Assembly: GCA_946480475.1 (NCBI GenBank)
Contig: CAMLJM010000003.1
Location: forward strand, 62,001 to 126,000
DNA length: 64,000 nt
From: an uncultured Alphaproteobacteria bacterium
GTDB taxonomy: Bacteria; Pseudomonadota; Alphaproteobacteria; Micavibrionales; Micavibrionaceae
Reading direction: 5' to 3'
Of this stretch, positions 27,395-37,105 are shown in pieces; position 1 is the first letter of the stretch, and each line of letters begins with the position of its first letter. The translations under genes and the position numbers were made by a program. Under the pieces are notes generated by a model. That model had not been told where the DNA came from and did no database searches. It worked only from the letters and a program-made list of their open reading frames with translations.

Positions 27395-28699
27395 ATGCAT
27401 GCACAAGGTTATGTAGATACCTATTATACACGTACGCTCGAAAGCGATCATGTTCGGCCTTCCGTGATGGGCGATCAGCATTGTGATGTCTGTGTAGTGG
27501 GAGGGGGGCTTGCCGGCATCAATACGGCATTTGGCTTGACCGAACGCGGTTTGAACAACGTTATTGTCATTGATCAGCATCGTATCGGCTGGGGCGCTTC
27601 CAGCCGTAATGGCGGCTTTGTTGCCAAAGGCTATTCCGCCGGTGAAGATGATCTGATTGGCAAAGTGGGCCTGCATAAAGCGCAGCAACTGGTGAACCTG
27701 ACCAAAATGGGCCGCCAGATGATCCGCGAACGTGTTGCCGCGCATAACATAGATTGCGGCCCCTTAACACCGGGCGTCCTAACGGTGTCATGGGAAAATA
27801 AGAATAGCGGGTTCGAGAAGAAGATTGAGGAAGTGAATAAAACACTTGATCTGGGTCTTGAGTACTGGCCCGCTTCACGTGTGCGTGAGCACTGCAAGAC
27901 GGAACGGTATGTTGACGGTATGTTCTCACCACACGATTTCCAGTTTCATTCTCTGCGTTATATCCATGGGCTGGCAAATCTCGTCGAGAATCGCGGTGGG
28001 CGCATTTTTGAAAATTCGCAGGCGCTCTTCATTACGAAAGAAGGCCATGGCTGGCTGATAAAAACACCGCAAGGTTCAATCAAAGCTAAACAAGTCGTTG
28101 TCTGTTGTTCTATTTACAGTGAAGGCCTCGATAGACGCCTTGAGCGCGCTGCTTTCCCGGTTCAAACATTTGTGATGGTTACCGATGCCCTTGCGGAAGC
28201 AGACCTTCAGAACTCCATCAACACACCGCATGCCATTTATGATACACGCTTTGCCAGCGATTATTATCGTGTCCTTCCGGATAAGCGCATTATGTGGGGC
28301 GGCCGCGTGCAGTTATGGGGCAAACCTCATGATCTCGCTAACCTGATGTTCCAGGATCTGCTCAAGGTTTATCCGCAACTGGAAGGCAAGACACGGCCAG
28401 ATGTCGCCTGGTCCGGATTGATGTGTTATGCGCCCCATAAAATGCCGCAGATCGGCCAGATTGAACCTGGCTACTGGTATAACATGGGGTATGGCGGCCA
28501 TGGTCTGGTGCCGACCACCGTGGGTGGTGAAGTTGTGGCTGCGGCGATTGCCGGTGACGATCATACATATAAACTATTTGAACCCTTTGGCCTGGGTTAT
28601 GCGGGTGGCAGCATGGGCCGTTATGTGGCGCAGATGGTTTATTGGTGGTGGCGCCTGCGCGATATCATGACGCCCGGCAACGCGATGTCCGGAGCCTAA
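27395..28699 (+). CDS. FAD-dependent amine/amino-acid oxidoreductase (DAO family)
   Basis: 434 aa. The FAD-binding Rossmann motif VVGGGLAGINTAFGLTERG is at about residues 34-52, and the GWGASSRNGGF block follows, as in PuuB-type gamma-glutamylputrescine oxidases and related amine oxidases. The C-terminal MGYGGHGLVPTTVGGEVVA contacts FAD in the family. It probably oxidises a secondary or primary amine or amino acid; substrate is not determinable here and no transport or polyamine genes adjoin. Position directly after infC is unusual. Confidence 0.88.
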   Translation: MHAQGYVDTYYTRTLESDHVRPSVMGDQHCDVCVVGGGLAGINTAFGLTERGLNNVIVIDQHRIGWGASSRNGGFVAKGYSAGEDDLIGKVGLHKAQQLVNLTKMGRQMIRERVAAHNIDCGPLTPGVLTVSWENKNSGFEKKIEEVNKTLDLGLEYWPASRVREHCKTERYVDGMFSPHDFQFHSLRYIHGLANLVENRGGRIFENSQALFITKEGHGWLIKTPQGSIKAKQVVVCCSIYSEGLDRRLERAAFPVQTFVMVTDALAEADLQNSINTPHAIYDTRFASDYYRVLPDKRIMWGGRVQLWGKPHDLANLMFQDLLKVYPQLEGKTRPDVAWSGLMCYAPHKMPQIGQIEPGYWYNMGYGGHGLVPTTVGGEVVAAAIAGDDHTYKLFEPFGLGYAGGSMGRYVAQMVYWWWRLRDIMTPGNAMSGA

Positions 28700-28720
28700 G
28701 AGGACTTCACACAAAGCAAA

Positions 28721-28749
28721 CGGGCCAGAACCCATAAGGATCTGACCCG
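28721..28749 (-). terminator. trxA terminator
   Basis: On the minus strand CGGGTCAGATCC (28749-28738) and GGTTCTGGCCCG (28732-28721) pair with one mismatch and one G-U. TTTGCTTTG follows. It sits between the converging oxidoreductase gene and trxA. Confidence 0.6.
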
Positions 28750-28797
28750 GTGAATGCAAAAGAGGAGGAAAACTCTTTTGGAACTTGAATGAGTGGA

Positions 28798-29121
28798 TTA
28801 TGCCTTGCTCTTGACCCAGTCGCTCAGTGCTGTCTTGGACATGCTGCCCACTTTCGTATCGACAACCTTGCCGTCTTTGAAAATCATGAATGTGGGAATG
28901 CCCCGTACGCCGTACTTGGTTGGCGCATTCGGGCTTTCGTCGATGTTGATTTTGACAACTTTGACAGCTTCGCCGACTTCGCCAGCCAGTTCATCAACCA
29001 GCGGCGACATGGCTTTGCAGGGGCCGCACCATTCAGCCCAGAAATCGACCACAACCGGGCCGTTGGCTTTCAGAACTTGTGCTTCAAAGTCATTATCATT
29101 GATGTAAACGCTGGCGGACAT
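28798..29121 (-). CDS. trxA: Thioredoxin TrxA
   Basis: 107 aa cytosolic disulfide reductase. Active site WCGPC is at residues 31-35 (Cys32, Cys35), with the conserved cis-Pro in GIPTFMIFKDGK and the C-terminal SKTALSDWV helix. It is downstream of addA on the same strand with a 111-bp gap, which is the conserved addB-addA-trxA order of alphaproteobacteria. Confidence 0.96.
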   Translation of the reverse strand: MSASVYINDNDFEAQVLKANGPVVVDFWAEWCGPCKAMSPLVDELAGEVGEAVKVVKINIDESPNAPTKYGVRGIPTFMIFKDGKVVDTKVGSMSKTALSDWVKSKA

Positions 29122-29232
29122 GTGAACCTCATTTCAGGAATATCTAACTCTATTAATATGGATGCCGGGGTTCAGCGGTCAAGCTTCGGAGAGCTGATTT
29201 GCCCAGAAATCCCCCGTTTTCATAAACTCTGC

Positions 29233-32200
29233 TTACAGGGTGACAGGCATAAGACGACAGCCGTCAGTCCATAAAAGATATGTTTTTATAATGTGATCGG
29301 GGTATATGGCCGACAGTGTGTCGCGATAGGCTTTCAACTGTATCCGATACATATCGGGCACATCTTTTTCATCCTGCGGCGGCGGGCGGTTGGTTTTGTA
29401 ATCGACAATATGAACGGTTTTATCGGCAATCAACAGGCGATCAATCTGCCCGCTCACCAGCCTTCCGTTTATCAGGCCTGTAATCGGTACTTCGGCCCGC
29501 GATTGCGGTCCGAACAGATCCTTAAAGTCTGGATTATTCAAGATCGCCATAATTTCGGTGACGATATCTTGTCTTACAGACTGTGATAAATCATGACTGT
29601 AACGATCGGTAAAGCTTGTGGCGGCATCCTGACGCCCTTGTTCAGGCAGGTCGGGCAGGAACTGCAACAGGCGGTGCGTCAGGTTACCGCGGCGGAAACG
29701 ATCGTTATTTTGTGCTACCAACGGGGAAATAGCCGCTGGTTCCTCACCGCCTGGTACCGATGCCTGGGAGGGGATTAAAGGTTTTGGTACGGCTGGTTCT
29801 GCTGCCGGTTCTTCACGACTCCAGCGCCATAAGGGATCTTCCAGATCGGGAAGTGTAAGACTCGTGGCTTCATTCTTCTCCTGTTTCACAACCGGTGCTG
29901 CCGTTTGATCTGCCTTCAGAATATGGCTCTGCATATCTTCAGGATGTTCAAGGCTATTGATTATGTTTGCATCACTTACAAAGGGAATTGTAATCGCGTT
30001 ATCAAATCGCGCGAAAGCGTTCCTGGTCAGATTATACCAGCTGCCTTCATCATGGCCCTTCTGCCCGGCAGCGCCGCCAATATAAAGGCGGTCTTCGGCA
30101 CGGGTTAGGGCTACATACAACAAGCGGCGATATTCTTCCTGATCCCTATCCCTCACACGCGCTTTCGCTTCTGTGTAAACGCGGCTATCCTGTTCCGCAT
30201 GCGTTGACCATAGCGGGAAATCAAGCCCTGTTTTAGCCGGCCATAACAAACGATCGCCTGCGCGATTACCGCTGCTGCCTGTGCTTTTTATTGTGTCGGG
30301 CAAAATCACGATCGGCGCTTGCAATCCTTTGGATGCATGAACGGTCATGATACGAACACGGCCACCGGCCTCTTCTTGCTCGCGCTTGATCTCGGTTTCA
30401 TTCTGCTGCTGCCACAGTACGAAGCCTTGTACAGTAGATATATGATCGCCTTCAAACCCTAGTACCTGGCTCAGAAATTCATCTAAAGGGTCCATGACAT
30501 CGCTACCCAGACGCGCGGTCATGGCATGCAGGCCGCTGATGGATGACGCGGGACAGGGTGATTGCAATACGCGGCTAAAGAATTCATAAGGGCGCACGGT
30601 TTGCGCCTCGTTAATCATATTTTCCAGCCATTGTGCTTCACGTGGCGCTTTATTCTTTACTTCATCCCATAGCCTGCCTCTGCGATTGATGGCTACATCT
30701 TCCAATTGCTGGTCATTCCAGTTGATGAGCGGGGATTTCAGGATACAGGCGAGGCTAAGGTCGTCATCAGGCAGCAAGGCAAACTGTGCCAGCGCGATCA
30801 TGTCCTGGATGCCGATATGATCACCCAGCTTCATGCGATCCAGACCGTTGACCGGGATGCCATGGGCTTTCAATTCGCGAATCATATGCCCCACCAGTGC
30901 GTTACGGTTGCGCACCAGTATCATGATGTCTCCCGCCTGAATCAGACGGTTCTTTGATGGCAATATTTCCTTGCCGATCCAGCCATTGATCGTTGTAGCA
31001 ATATGCCGTGCCAGCAGGGCGCGTGCATTATTCTGCGTACGGGGTGTTAATGCTGGCTCCCAGGCTGATGGTGTATTTTCATTTTTGGGTGTTTTGAATA
31101 AGGGCCATTGCTCAATGTGGCCTGCATGTCCTTCACGGAAGCTGTAATGTTGTATATCCGTATCGCTGACACCGTAACGTACATGATCGGCAGCAAACAC
31201 AGCGTCCGTAAAATCAAGAACAGCTGTCGTGGAGCGGAAAGATACTTCCATCGGCACAGGCTGCCATTCCTGCCCGGCAGACTCGATAATATTTCTGAAT
31301 TCATCGCGCTTACTGCGGAAACGGTCAGGCGCAGCACGCTGGAAACTGAAGATGGATTGTTTTTCATCCCCTACCACAAACAGGGTGCGGCGCATTTCCC
31401 GCGCGCCCTCACCAGCGAAGAATTCCTTGATCAAGCTGCCGACAATATCCCATTGCTCGGGATTCGTATCCTGTGCCTCATCCACCAGGATATGGTCCAG
31501 GCCGCCATCCAGCTTGTAAAGCACCCATGCTGCCATGTTTGAACGGGTCAGCAGGTTGCGGGTGTAATTCACCATGTCATCAAAATCGAGGCTGGCCTGC
31601 GCGTCCTTTAATTGCTGGTAGCGGTCGATTATCGCCTGACCCACAAGCAACAGGTTATGGGTCATTTGCGCGTTCATAAGGGCGCTGCGCTTGTCAAAAA
31701 GGTCCTGCAGGCGCTGGCCTTCTTCCAGCATCAGATCGCTTAATCCTGGCAATCGGCTTTCCGATTCCTTGCTGGCAAACTTGTTACGCAGCTCACCTTC
31801 TCTGGTCAGGTAAACCTGGGCATATTCGTCAATCATCCGGGTGCGCGTCTCCACGTCACTGGCCAGCCAGTCGGCTATCATTTGACCGTTTTTAGGGTCG
31901 CCCCTGGTTTTACCTTCCAGCAGGACCCGGGCGACGGTACGCAGATTTTCAACCGCGAAAGTTTGATCGGCGCAGGCGGCTCTCACCAGTTCTTCGTCCG
32001 TGGTGTCAGGATCAATTTTCAGGTGAACGCAAAGGCGGCGGTAAAGTGAGTCGGCACCCTCACTTTCCTGTAACAGGGCTTCCAGGGTCTGTCTCTCGCT
32101 CCCCAGAACCTGCATCAGGTTTTCAAACTGCTCTTCATTCAACGCGGCGGCGACAGCACCCAAGGCCTTATTCAAGTCGCTTTCCGGTTCACGGCCCGCA

Positions 32201-32763
32201 TTCTTTAAAATATGATCACGGGCCTGCTGCATCAGTTCGCGGCCACCTTCGGGTGCAAGAACAGTGAAATGCGGGCGCAATCCGGCCTCTAAAGGAAATC
32301 GCCCCAAGATGGATTGGCAGAAGGCATGAATGGTCATAATTTTTAGGCCGCCTGGCACATCGACCACGCGGGCAAAAAGTCTTCTTGCTGCCTGAATGTC
32401 GTTTTCCGCAGGGGGGTGCCCCAATAATTTTTCCAGAATATTCTGCAATCCAGAAGCTTCAAATGTTGCTTCAAGCGGCATAGTTGCCCATAGCGCCAGT
32501 GTCTGGTTTATCCGAAGCGCCATTTCACTGGCGCCCGCTTTCGTAAAGGTAAGGCACAAGATTTTTTCGGGGGCTGTGCCAGGCGTACCATCTGTACGTG
32601 GCAATAATAAACGTAGTACGCGGTCGGTAAGAACCTTAGTTTTACCGCTCCCGGCTGAAGCTGATACCCATACAGAAGCCTCCGGGTTAGATGCCTCCTG
32701 CTGTATAATATTGGGGTCGCGATTGGGAGTGTGATCTGCTTTTAAGACGGAGGATTTATTCAT
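29233..32763 (-). CDS. addA: Double-strand break repair helicase/nuclease AddA
   Basis: 1176 aa subunit of AddAB, which resects DNA ends for recombination. UvrD-type helicase motifs are Walker A SASAGSGKTKVLTDR near residues 33-47, LVDEAQDTNPEQW (motif II), VGDEKQSIFSFQRA (motif III), then VHASKGLQAPIVILPD and LLYVALTRAEDRLY toward motifs V-VI. The C-terminal nuclease has GQIDRLLIADK and IVDYKTNRPP. Its ATG overlaps the addB stop by 4 bp (ATGA), giving translational coupling. Confidence 0.96.
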   Translation of the reverse strand: MNKSSVLKADHTPNRDPNIIQQEASNPEASVWVSASAGSGKTKVLTDRVLRLLLPRTDGTPGTAPEKILCLTFTKAGASEMALRINQTLALWATMPLEATFEASGLQNILEKLLGHPPAENDIQAARRLFARVVDVPGGLKIMTIHAFCQSILGRFPLEAGLRPHFTVLAPEGGRELMQQARDHILKNAGREPESDLNKALGAVAAALNEEQFENLMQVLGSERQTLEALLQESEGADSLYRRLCVHLKIDPDTTDEELVRAACADQTFAVENLRTVARVLLEGKTRGDPKNGQMIADWLASDVETRTRMIDEYAQVYLTREGELRNKFASKESESRLPGLSDLMLEEGQRLQDLFDKRSALMNAQMTHNLLLVGQAIIDRYQQLKDAQASLDFDDMVNYTRNLLTRSNMAAWVLYKLDGGLDHILVDEAQDTNPEQWDIVGSLIKEFFAGEGAREMRRTLFVVGDEKQSIFSFQRAAPDRFRSKRDEFRNIIESAGQEWQPVPMEVSFRSTTAVLDFTDAVFAADHVRYGVSDTDIQHYSFREGHAGHIEQWPLFKTPKNENTPSAWEPALTPRTQNNARALLARHIATTINGWIGKEILPSKNRLIQAGDIMILVRNRNALVGHMIRELKAHGIPVNGLDRMKLGDHIGIQDMIALAQFALLPDDDLSLACILKSPLINWNDQQLEDVAINRRGRLWDEVKNKAPREAQWLENMINEAQTVRPYEFFSRVLQSPCPASSISGLHAMTARLGSDVMDPLDEFLSQVLGFEGDHISTVQGFVLWQQQNETEIKREQEEAGGRVRIMTVHASKGLQAPIVILPDTIKSTGSSGNRAGDRLLWPAKTGLDFPLWSTHAEQDSRVYTEAKARVRDRDQEEYRRLLYVALTRAEDRLYIGGAAGQKGHDEGSWYNLTRNAFARFDNAITIPFVSDANIINSLEHPEDMQSHILKADQTAAPVVKQEKNEATSLTLPDLEDPLWRWSREEPAAEPAVPKPLIPSQASVPGGEEPAAISPLVAQNNDRFRRGNLTHRLLQFLPDLPEQGRQDAATSFTDRYSHDLSQSVRQDIVTEIMAILNNPDFKDLFGPQSRAEVPITGLINGRLVSGQIDRLLIADKTVHIVDYKTNRPPPQDEKDVPDMYRIQLKAYRDTLSAIYPDHIIKTYLLWTDGCRLMPVTL

Positions 32764-35700
32764 GCAACGTCCTCCTGCGCATCGTCATCGTTGGCCCATT
32801 CATCCACCCGGGCCAAATGTTTGTAGTCATCATAGCGCGGTACGTTGGAGGGGTCCGGCCTGCAGATAAAAGGTGCATCCGCCTTGGCATACGTTTGTAT
32901 AAGCCTTTGAAATCCTTCAGATGTACTTGCTATGATATCTCCCAGACCCTGATTGTTTTCAAGGGCTATAATTTCCGTACCCTTACGCGTACCTGTCAAC
33001 TTCCAGTACGCTATATAATGGACATGGGCTTTTCCAATATTCTTGAATCCGCCTTGCTCCAGGATTAGCGCCTCGAGCGGCAACTGGGGTTTACGACCTT
33101 CGATTATGGCTTTGGGTTTATATTCGCCCGCCGATTTATAATCGATTATGGCATAGCTTCCATCATGCATACGATCAATACGGTCTGCACGTACATTCAG
33201 GGTCAACATATGATTGCCAGCAGGCAGATCGAGAGTTCCTGTAATTTCCGTATATGCAGGGCTTGCCTGTTGTCGCCACTCTCTTTCGTCCTTCACAAAA
33301 GCGCGTGTCAGGCTTTTAAAGCGCGGCCACCAATAATCCCAGGCGCTGCTGTCATCGGACATGTGCATACGTGTGACGTACCCAAGATCTAGAATAATTT
33401 GTTCTGAATTATCAGGTAGGTAATTCTTATTCTGATCAATAAACGTATGGAGTACGTCATGTACGAAATTGCCACGTTCAGCGGCACCCACAGGTTTTTC
33501 CACAGGATCTAGCCTGGAAAGCTTGAGGATTTCCCGGGCGTAGATGCCATACGGATTTGCTATCAGATTCTCGACTTGCGTCACCGACAAACGGTTTAGG
33601 CGATGTTGCTCTGGCGGTGATGGCGCAGGCCGGGCGGCTGGTTGCGGGCTTCCTTCCTGATCACCCCATCTGGCCAAAGCCAGAAGTTGCTGCGCCTCTG
33701 CCGGAAACAAAGTCGGGTCAGGGTAACCTGCGGCCTGTAAGATGGTGGTTAAGCGCTGAAGCCAGCGCGAGGGCAGGGTTGGCTTGCCATCGATACGCGC
33801 AGCCCTGGTCATTATAACCTGAGGGGCACAAAAACACTGCACAAAATCATGGGCGGCTAAAGCGATGCTGCGCTCGGGGGCAGGCAGGCCAAAGCGTTTA
33901 CGCATCGGGCGGGACATCCACGGATCCTGTCCCGGATCAGGCGGCCAGCTGCCTTCATTCAAACCCCCCAAAATCATAAGGTCAGTTTGCACGAGGCGGG
34001 CCTCCAACTGTCCCAGTATCAATAAACGAGGATGAACCCCGACGGGTGTGCGCACAGGCAATTCCGCCATCATGCGGCTTAAGATCTCTCCGGCTTCTTT
34101 TAAATTTACGGGCGGCAATGCATCGGCATGGGCCATTAAATCGGACAGGAAGAGGCTTGCCGCTTCTCCCGCGGCTCCCCGCCATAAACGTTCAGGTCCG
34201 CTTAAGCCGGGACTATCAGCTAAGTCCTCTGCGGCCTTTACCAATAAAGCCAGTAATTCTGTTCCGGTTTTATATTTATGTTGCAGCAAAAGCGAGAAGG
34301 AGTGATCAATTTTATCAATAATTTCATTAATTTGATCGGTGTATGGCTGCAATTTTGCGCCTTGATTTCCGGTCAGCACTGTTTGCAGGCGCAAACGGAG
34401 ACCCTCAACCCCCGCTACAGGGCGCGGACCCCGGAGCATCCATTTATCCAAGGCGTGAATGGCCTGTGTACGTGCGCTTTGATTTTGGCCAAAACCGCAT
34501 AATTCATGCTGCAATAAGGGTAGCAGGCTTGAAGGGGTTAGGTTTTTGCTGCAGGTTTCCAATATCAATAGGATGAAGGTGCCGATAGGGGTGTCTCCTA
34601 AAGGAATGCCGGCGGAATCATCCACTTCAATCCCCCACCTGCGGCATGCCATCGATACCCGCCTTGCCAGGTTTCTGTCCGGTGTAATCAGGGCTGCCGT
34701 TTTGCCGGGTGTTTCAAGCGTGCGACGCAATGCTAAAGCCGTCAAACGTGCTTCTTCTTCGGGTGTTGCACAGGTAATTTGCCATAAATTTTGCTGCAGT
34801 TTTTGCATTTGGTGCGCATCGCACAGTTCCAGATCTGATAGCTGTAATCCAGTCCAGCTGTGGCTTTCAGCGGCTGGGCGCATCATCTGAGATGCCAGTC
34901 TACGGCGGGAAAATTTGCTGCGGTCTTGGTCTATGTTTGCTGCAGCAAACCATATTGGGATTTGTGCGCGGTCCAACCCAAAATGCTGCAGCAAATTCCG
35001 CAAGGTGGCTTGGGGATGGCTTTCATCTATGGCTTCCCATCCGGCCTGATCCATTTCCTGATCCAGGCCGGGTAAAATAACCCGCCCTTGCGGCAGGCTG
35101 GCAATGGTTTTCAGAAGCACAGCTGTCGCGGGAAGGGATCCTGTAGAACCTGCTGCAATCACAGGGCCGCGGGGAGGGGTGTGTTCCCAGATATTCGCTT
35201 GCAGGCGCAGCAAAGCATCCCTTCGTGCAGCTGCGCCCATCATCTCTTTTTCCTCAAGGATCAAGGGCCATGCTGCGCTTAGAATTTCAAGGAAAGTAAT
35301 GGTTTGCTGCCAGTGTATCGCCAGATCGGTTTCAGGAACGAGGTCAGGCAAATCCTTAAGGGAAAGCCCTTCGGTTTCCACCTGGTCGAGTAACTTTGTC
35401 AGCGTGTCCGCCAGCCCTAGGGCTTGCCCAAAAGCCAGGGATCTATCCCTTTGTTGCACAATCTGCGCCAGCAGCAGGCGGCGGCGCGTTGAGGGAATGG
35501 CGGGTTTTAGTTTAAGGAATGCCGCCAGATCGTGGGGGTTTTGCAGCTGCAGTGATAGTTCGTCTTCATCTATGTCCCCCAAGGTCATCAGTCTTGGCAG
35601 GATAAGCGGCTTTCCCTCACTTTGCTGCAGGAACATATCCCGTATGACGCGGCAACCACGTCTGGTGGGCAGCAGTATTTTATATTGTGATAGCGCTAAA

Positions 35701-35825
35701 GGATCTCCCCCTGTTTCCTGTAAAACTCCGGCAACCAGGGTGGCGGCAAACCCGGTGCCTGAAGGAATGTTATAAACATTCAAGGGCAGGCTGTTTGAAT
35801 TGTGCGGCATAGAGACGCTCGGCAT
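32760..35825 (-). CDS. addB: Double-strand break repair protein AddB
   Basis: 1021 aa partner of AddA. The N-terminus has the helicase-like LPTRRGCRVIRDMF segment seen in alphaproteobacterial AddB, without an active Walker A. The middle includes LGGLNEGSWPPDPGQDPWMSR, a family hallmark. The C-terminal nuclease domain holds RADRIDRMHDGSYAIIDYK and QLPLEALIL, with the active-site Asp and Lys. Its start is 7 bp from the stop of the upstream nucleotidyltransferase gene, so it lies within the tsaE-nucleotidyltransferase-addB-addA operon. Confidence 0.94.
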   Translation of the reverse strand: MPSVSMPHNSNSLPLNVYNIPSGTGFAATLVAGVLQETGGDPLALSQYKILLPTRRGCRVIRDMFLQQSEGKPLILPRLMTLGDIDEDELSLQLQNPHDLAAFLKLKPAIPSTRRRLLLAQIVQQRDRSLAFGQALGLADTLTKLLDQVETEGLSLKDLPDLVPETDLAIHWQQTITFLEILSAAWPLILEEKEMMGAAARRDALLRLQANIWEHTPPRGPVIAAGSTGSLPATAVLLKTIASLPQGRVILPGLDQEMDQAGWEAIDESHPQATLRNLLQHFGLDRAQIPIWFAAANIDQDRSKFSRRRLASQMMRPAAESHSWTGLQLSDLELCDAHQMQKLQQNLWQITCATPEEEARLTALALRRTLETPGKTAALITPDRNLARRVSMACRRWGIEVDDSAGIPLGDTPIGTFILLILETCSKNLTPSSLLPLLQHELCGFGQNQSARTQAIHALDKWMLRGPRPVAGVEGLRLRLQTVLTGNQGAKLQPYTDQINEIIDKIDHSFSLLLQHKYKTGTELLALLVKAAEDLADSPGLSGPERLWRGAAGEAASLFLSDLMAHADALPPVNLKEAGEILSRMMAELPVRTPVGVHPRLLILGQLEARLVQTDLMILGGLNEGSWPPDPGQDPWMSRPMRKRFGLPAPERSIALAAHDFVQCFCAPQVIMTRAARIDGKPTLPSRWLQRLTTILQAAGYPDPTLFPAEAQQLLALARWGDQEGSPQPAARPAPSPPEQHRLNRLSVTQVENLIANPYGIYAREILKLSRLDPVEKPVGAAERGNFVHDVLHTFIDQNKNYLPDNSEQIILDLGYVTRMHMSDDSSAWDYWWPRFKSLTRAFVKDEREWRQQASPAYTEITGTLDLPAGNHMLTLNVRADRIDRMHDGSYAIIDYKSAGEYKPKAIIEGRKPQLPLEALILEQGGFKNIGKAHVHYIAYWKLTGTRKGTEIIALENNQGLGDIIASTSEGFQRLIQTYAKADAPFICRPDPSNVPRYDDYKHLARVDEWANDDDAQEDVA

Positions 35826-35832
35826 GCTGGTC

Positions 35833-36642
35833 CTAAGGCGCCGGTTCAGTCAGCGTTTTTTTTTGAGCATCCAGAAGGGCCTGCATTTTTACTTCATGGT
35901 CACGCCGCATCGCCATCAAGTTGTTTACGGCTGTCACATCAGCAGGAGTCGTAAAATGATGCCAATGTCCACCATGCAACATGCCATAAAGACGTCCAGC
36001 CTTTTCCGTGTTATCCATGACCCCAAGGAAAGAGAACGGGCCATCGGGCGTATTATCGAACAGGGATTTATTTTTTATAATACGTATGCTGGTCCATGCG
36101 TACTCGCCTTTTTTATCGAGGGCACGATTAATTCTTCCATCATTATCAATACTATAATCCCCTAAAGCTGTAGTAGGATGCATTTCCCAAATACTTTTCA
36201 GGAGAAAGAGCATATCCATTTGTGCAGAATCAAATCTTTGCTGCATTAAATCAAGGGTGGGTCCCCCGTCAGAGTCTTCCCAATAAGAATCGCCGCTGAC
36301 AATAAGAATCGGCTGATCTGATGGCATTAATGTCAGGCAGTTTTTAATCCCGCCTCCCGTGTCTAGCAGAACATCCTCATGCAAGGTCGTAATTGTCAGA
36401 CCGGAGTGGGCTGCTTCGTACTGCTGCAGGTAGGCGATCAGGGCTTCTGGTTTGTAATGGGTGTTTACGACGACATTGGTGACGCCTGCCGCAACGAGCT
36501 TATCCAGGACATGGCCGATGATCGGCTGGCCATCGACAACTACCATGGGCTTAGGCAGGTTATCGGTCAGCGGGCGCATCCTCTCGCCCTTACCGGCAGC
36601 GGTTATGACAGCGTTTTTAATATGGTCAGGATTTTGGGTCAT
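35833..36642 (-). CDS. MurU-like sugar-1-phosphate nucleotidyltransferase
   Basis: 269 aa. The N-terminal AAGKGERMRPLTDNLPKPM is the signature of NDP-sugar pyrophosphorylases, and QPIIGHVLDKLVAAG follows as in MurU. A later VSGDSYWEDS gives the metal-binding Asp. MurU joins UTP to MurNAc-1-phosphate in peptidoglycan recycling. In many alphaproteobacteria the phosphotransferase AmgK gene sits between tsaE and this gene; here the two overlap by 4 bp (36639-36642) and no AmgK is present. The specific substrate is inferred. Confidence 0.85.
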   Translation of the reverse strand: MTQNPDHIKNAVITAAGKGERMRPLTDNLPKPMVVVDGQPIIGHVLDKLVAAGVTNVVVNTHYKPEALIAYLQQYEAAHSGLTITTLHEDVLLDTGGGIKNCLTLMPSDQPILIVSGDSYWEDSDGGPTLDLMQQRFDSAQMDMLFLLKSIWEMHPTTALGDYSIDNDGRINRALDKKGEYAWTSIRIIKNKSLFDNTPDGPFSFLGVMDNTEKAGRLYGMLHGGHWHHFTTPADVTAVNNLMAMRRDHEVKMQALLDAQKKTLTEPAP

Positions 36643-37076
36643 GTATTCTTCTTAGCGCCTTCACGGGTCAGCTGCAACAGACGTGCATTATCGGGTGTGG
36701 TTGTAAAACGGATATCCAGACGATCCGGGGGCAGCAGGTAACCCAGACGCTCAGGCCATTCTATCAGGCTGATCGCTTGGCTCAGGGCGTCTTCCCATCC
36801 CAATTCGTAAACCTCGTCAGGGTCTTTCAGGCGGTACAGGTCAAAGTGCCAGATTTCCCCGGTCTTTGATTCATAGGTCTGCACCAATGTGAAAGTGGGG
36901 CTGGGGACCTCCTGTTCCGGATTTTCTGTTAAGGCACGGATCAAGGCACGGGCAAAAACGCTTTTCCCCATACCGAGGTTGCCATGCAGACATACAATAT
37001 CACCCGGTCCTAACTCAGGGGCCAGCTTTGCCGCTATCTGGGCGGTTTCTTCTTCGCTCTTGGATATCCATTCCAT
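36639..37076 (-). CDS. tsaE: tRNA t6A synthesis ATPase TsaE
   Basis: 145 aa. P-loop GNLGMGKSVFARALIRAL, then SPTFTLVQTYE, then the HFDLYRLKDPDEVYELGWED block characteristic of TsaE. It is an ATPase that supports the TsaB-TsaD complex in making N6-threonylcarbamoyladenosine at tRNA position 37. It heads the minus-strand operon leading to the nucleotidyltransferase, addB and addA. Its start codon is only 29 bp from the divergent start at 37106. Confidence 0.94.
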   Translation of the reverse strand: MEWISKSEEETAQIAAKLAPELGPGDIVCLHGNLGMGKSVFARALIRALTENPEQEVPSPTFTLVQTYESKTGEIWHFDLYRLKDPDEVYELGWEDALSQAISLIEWPERLGYLLPPDRLDIRFTTTPDNARLLQLTREGAKKNT

Positions 37077-37105
37077 TTGCTGGTTATAGACGGTAAAATG
37101 AAAGG

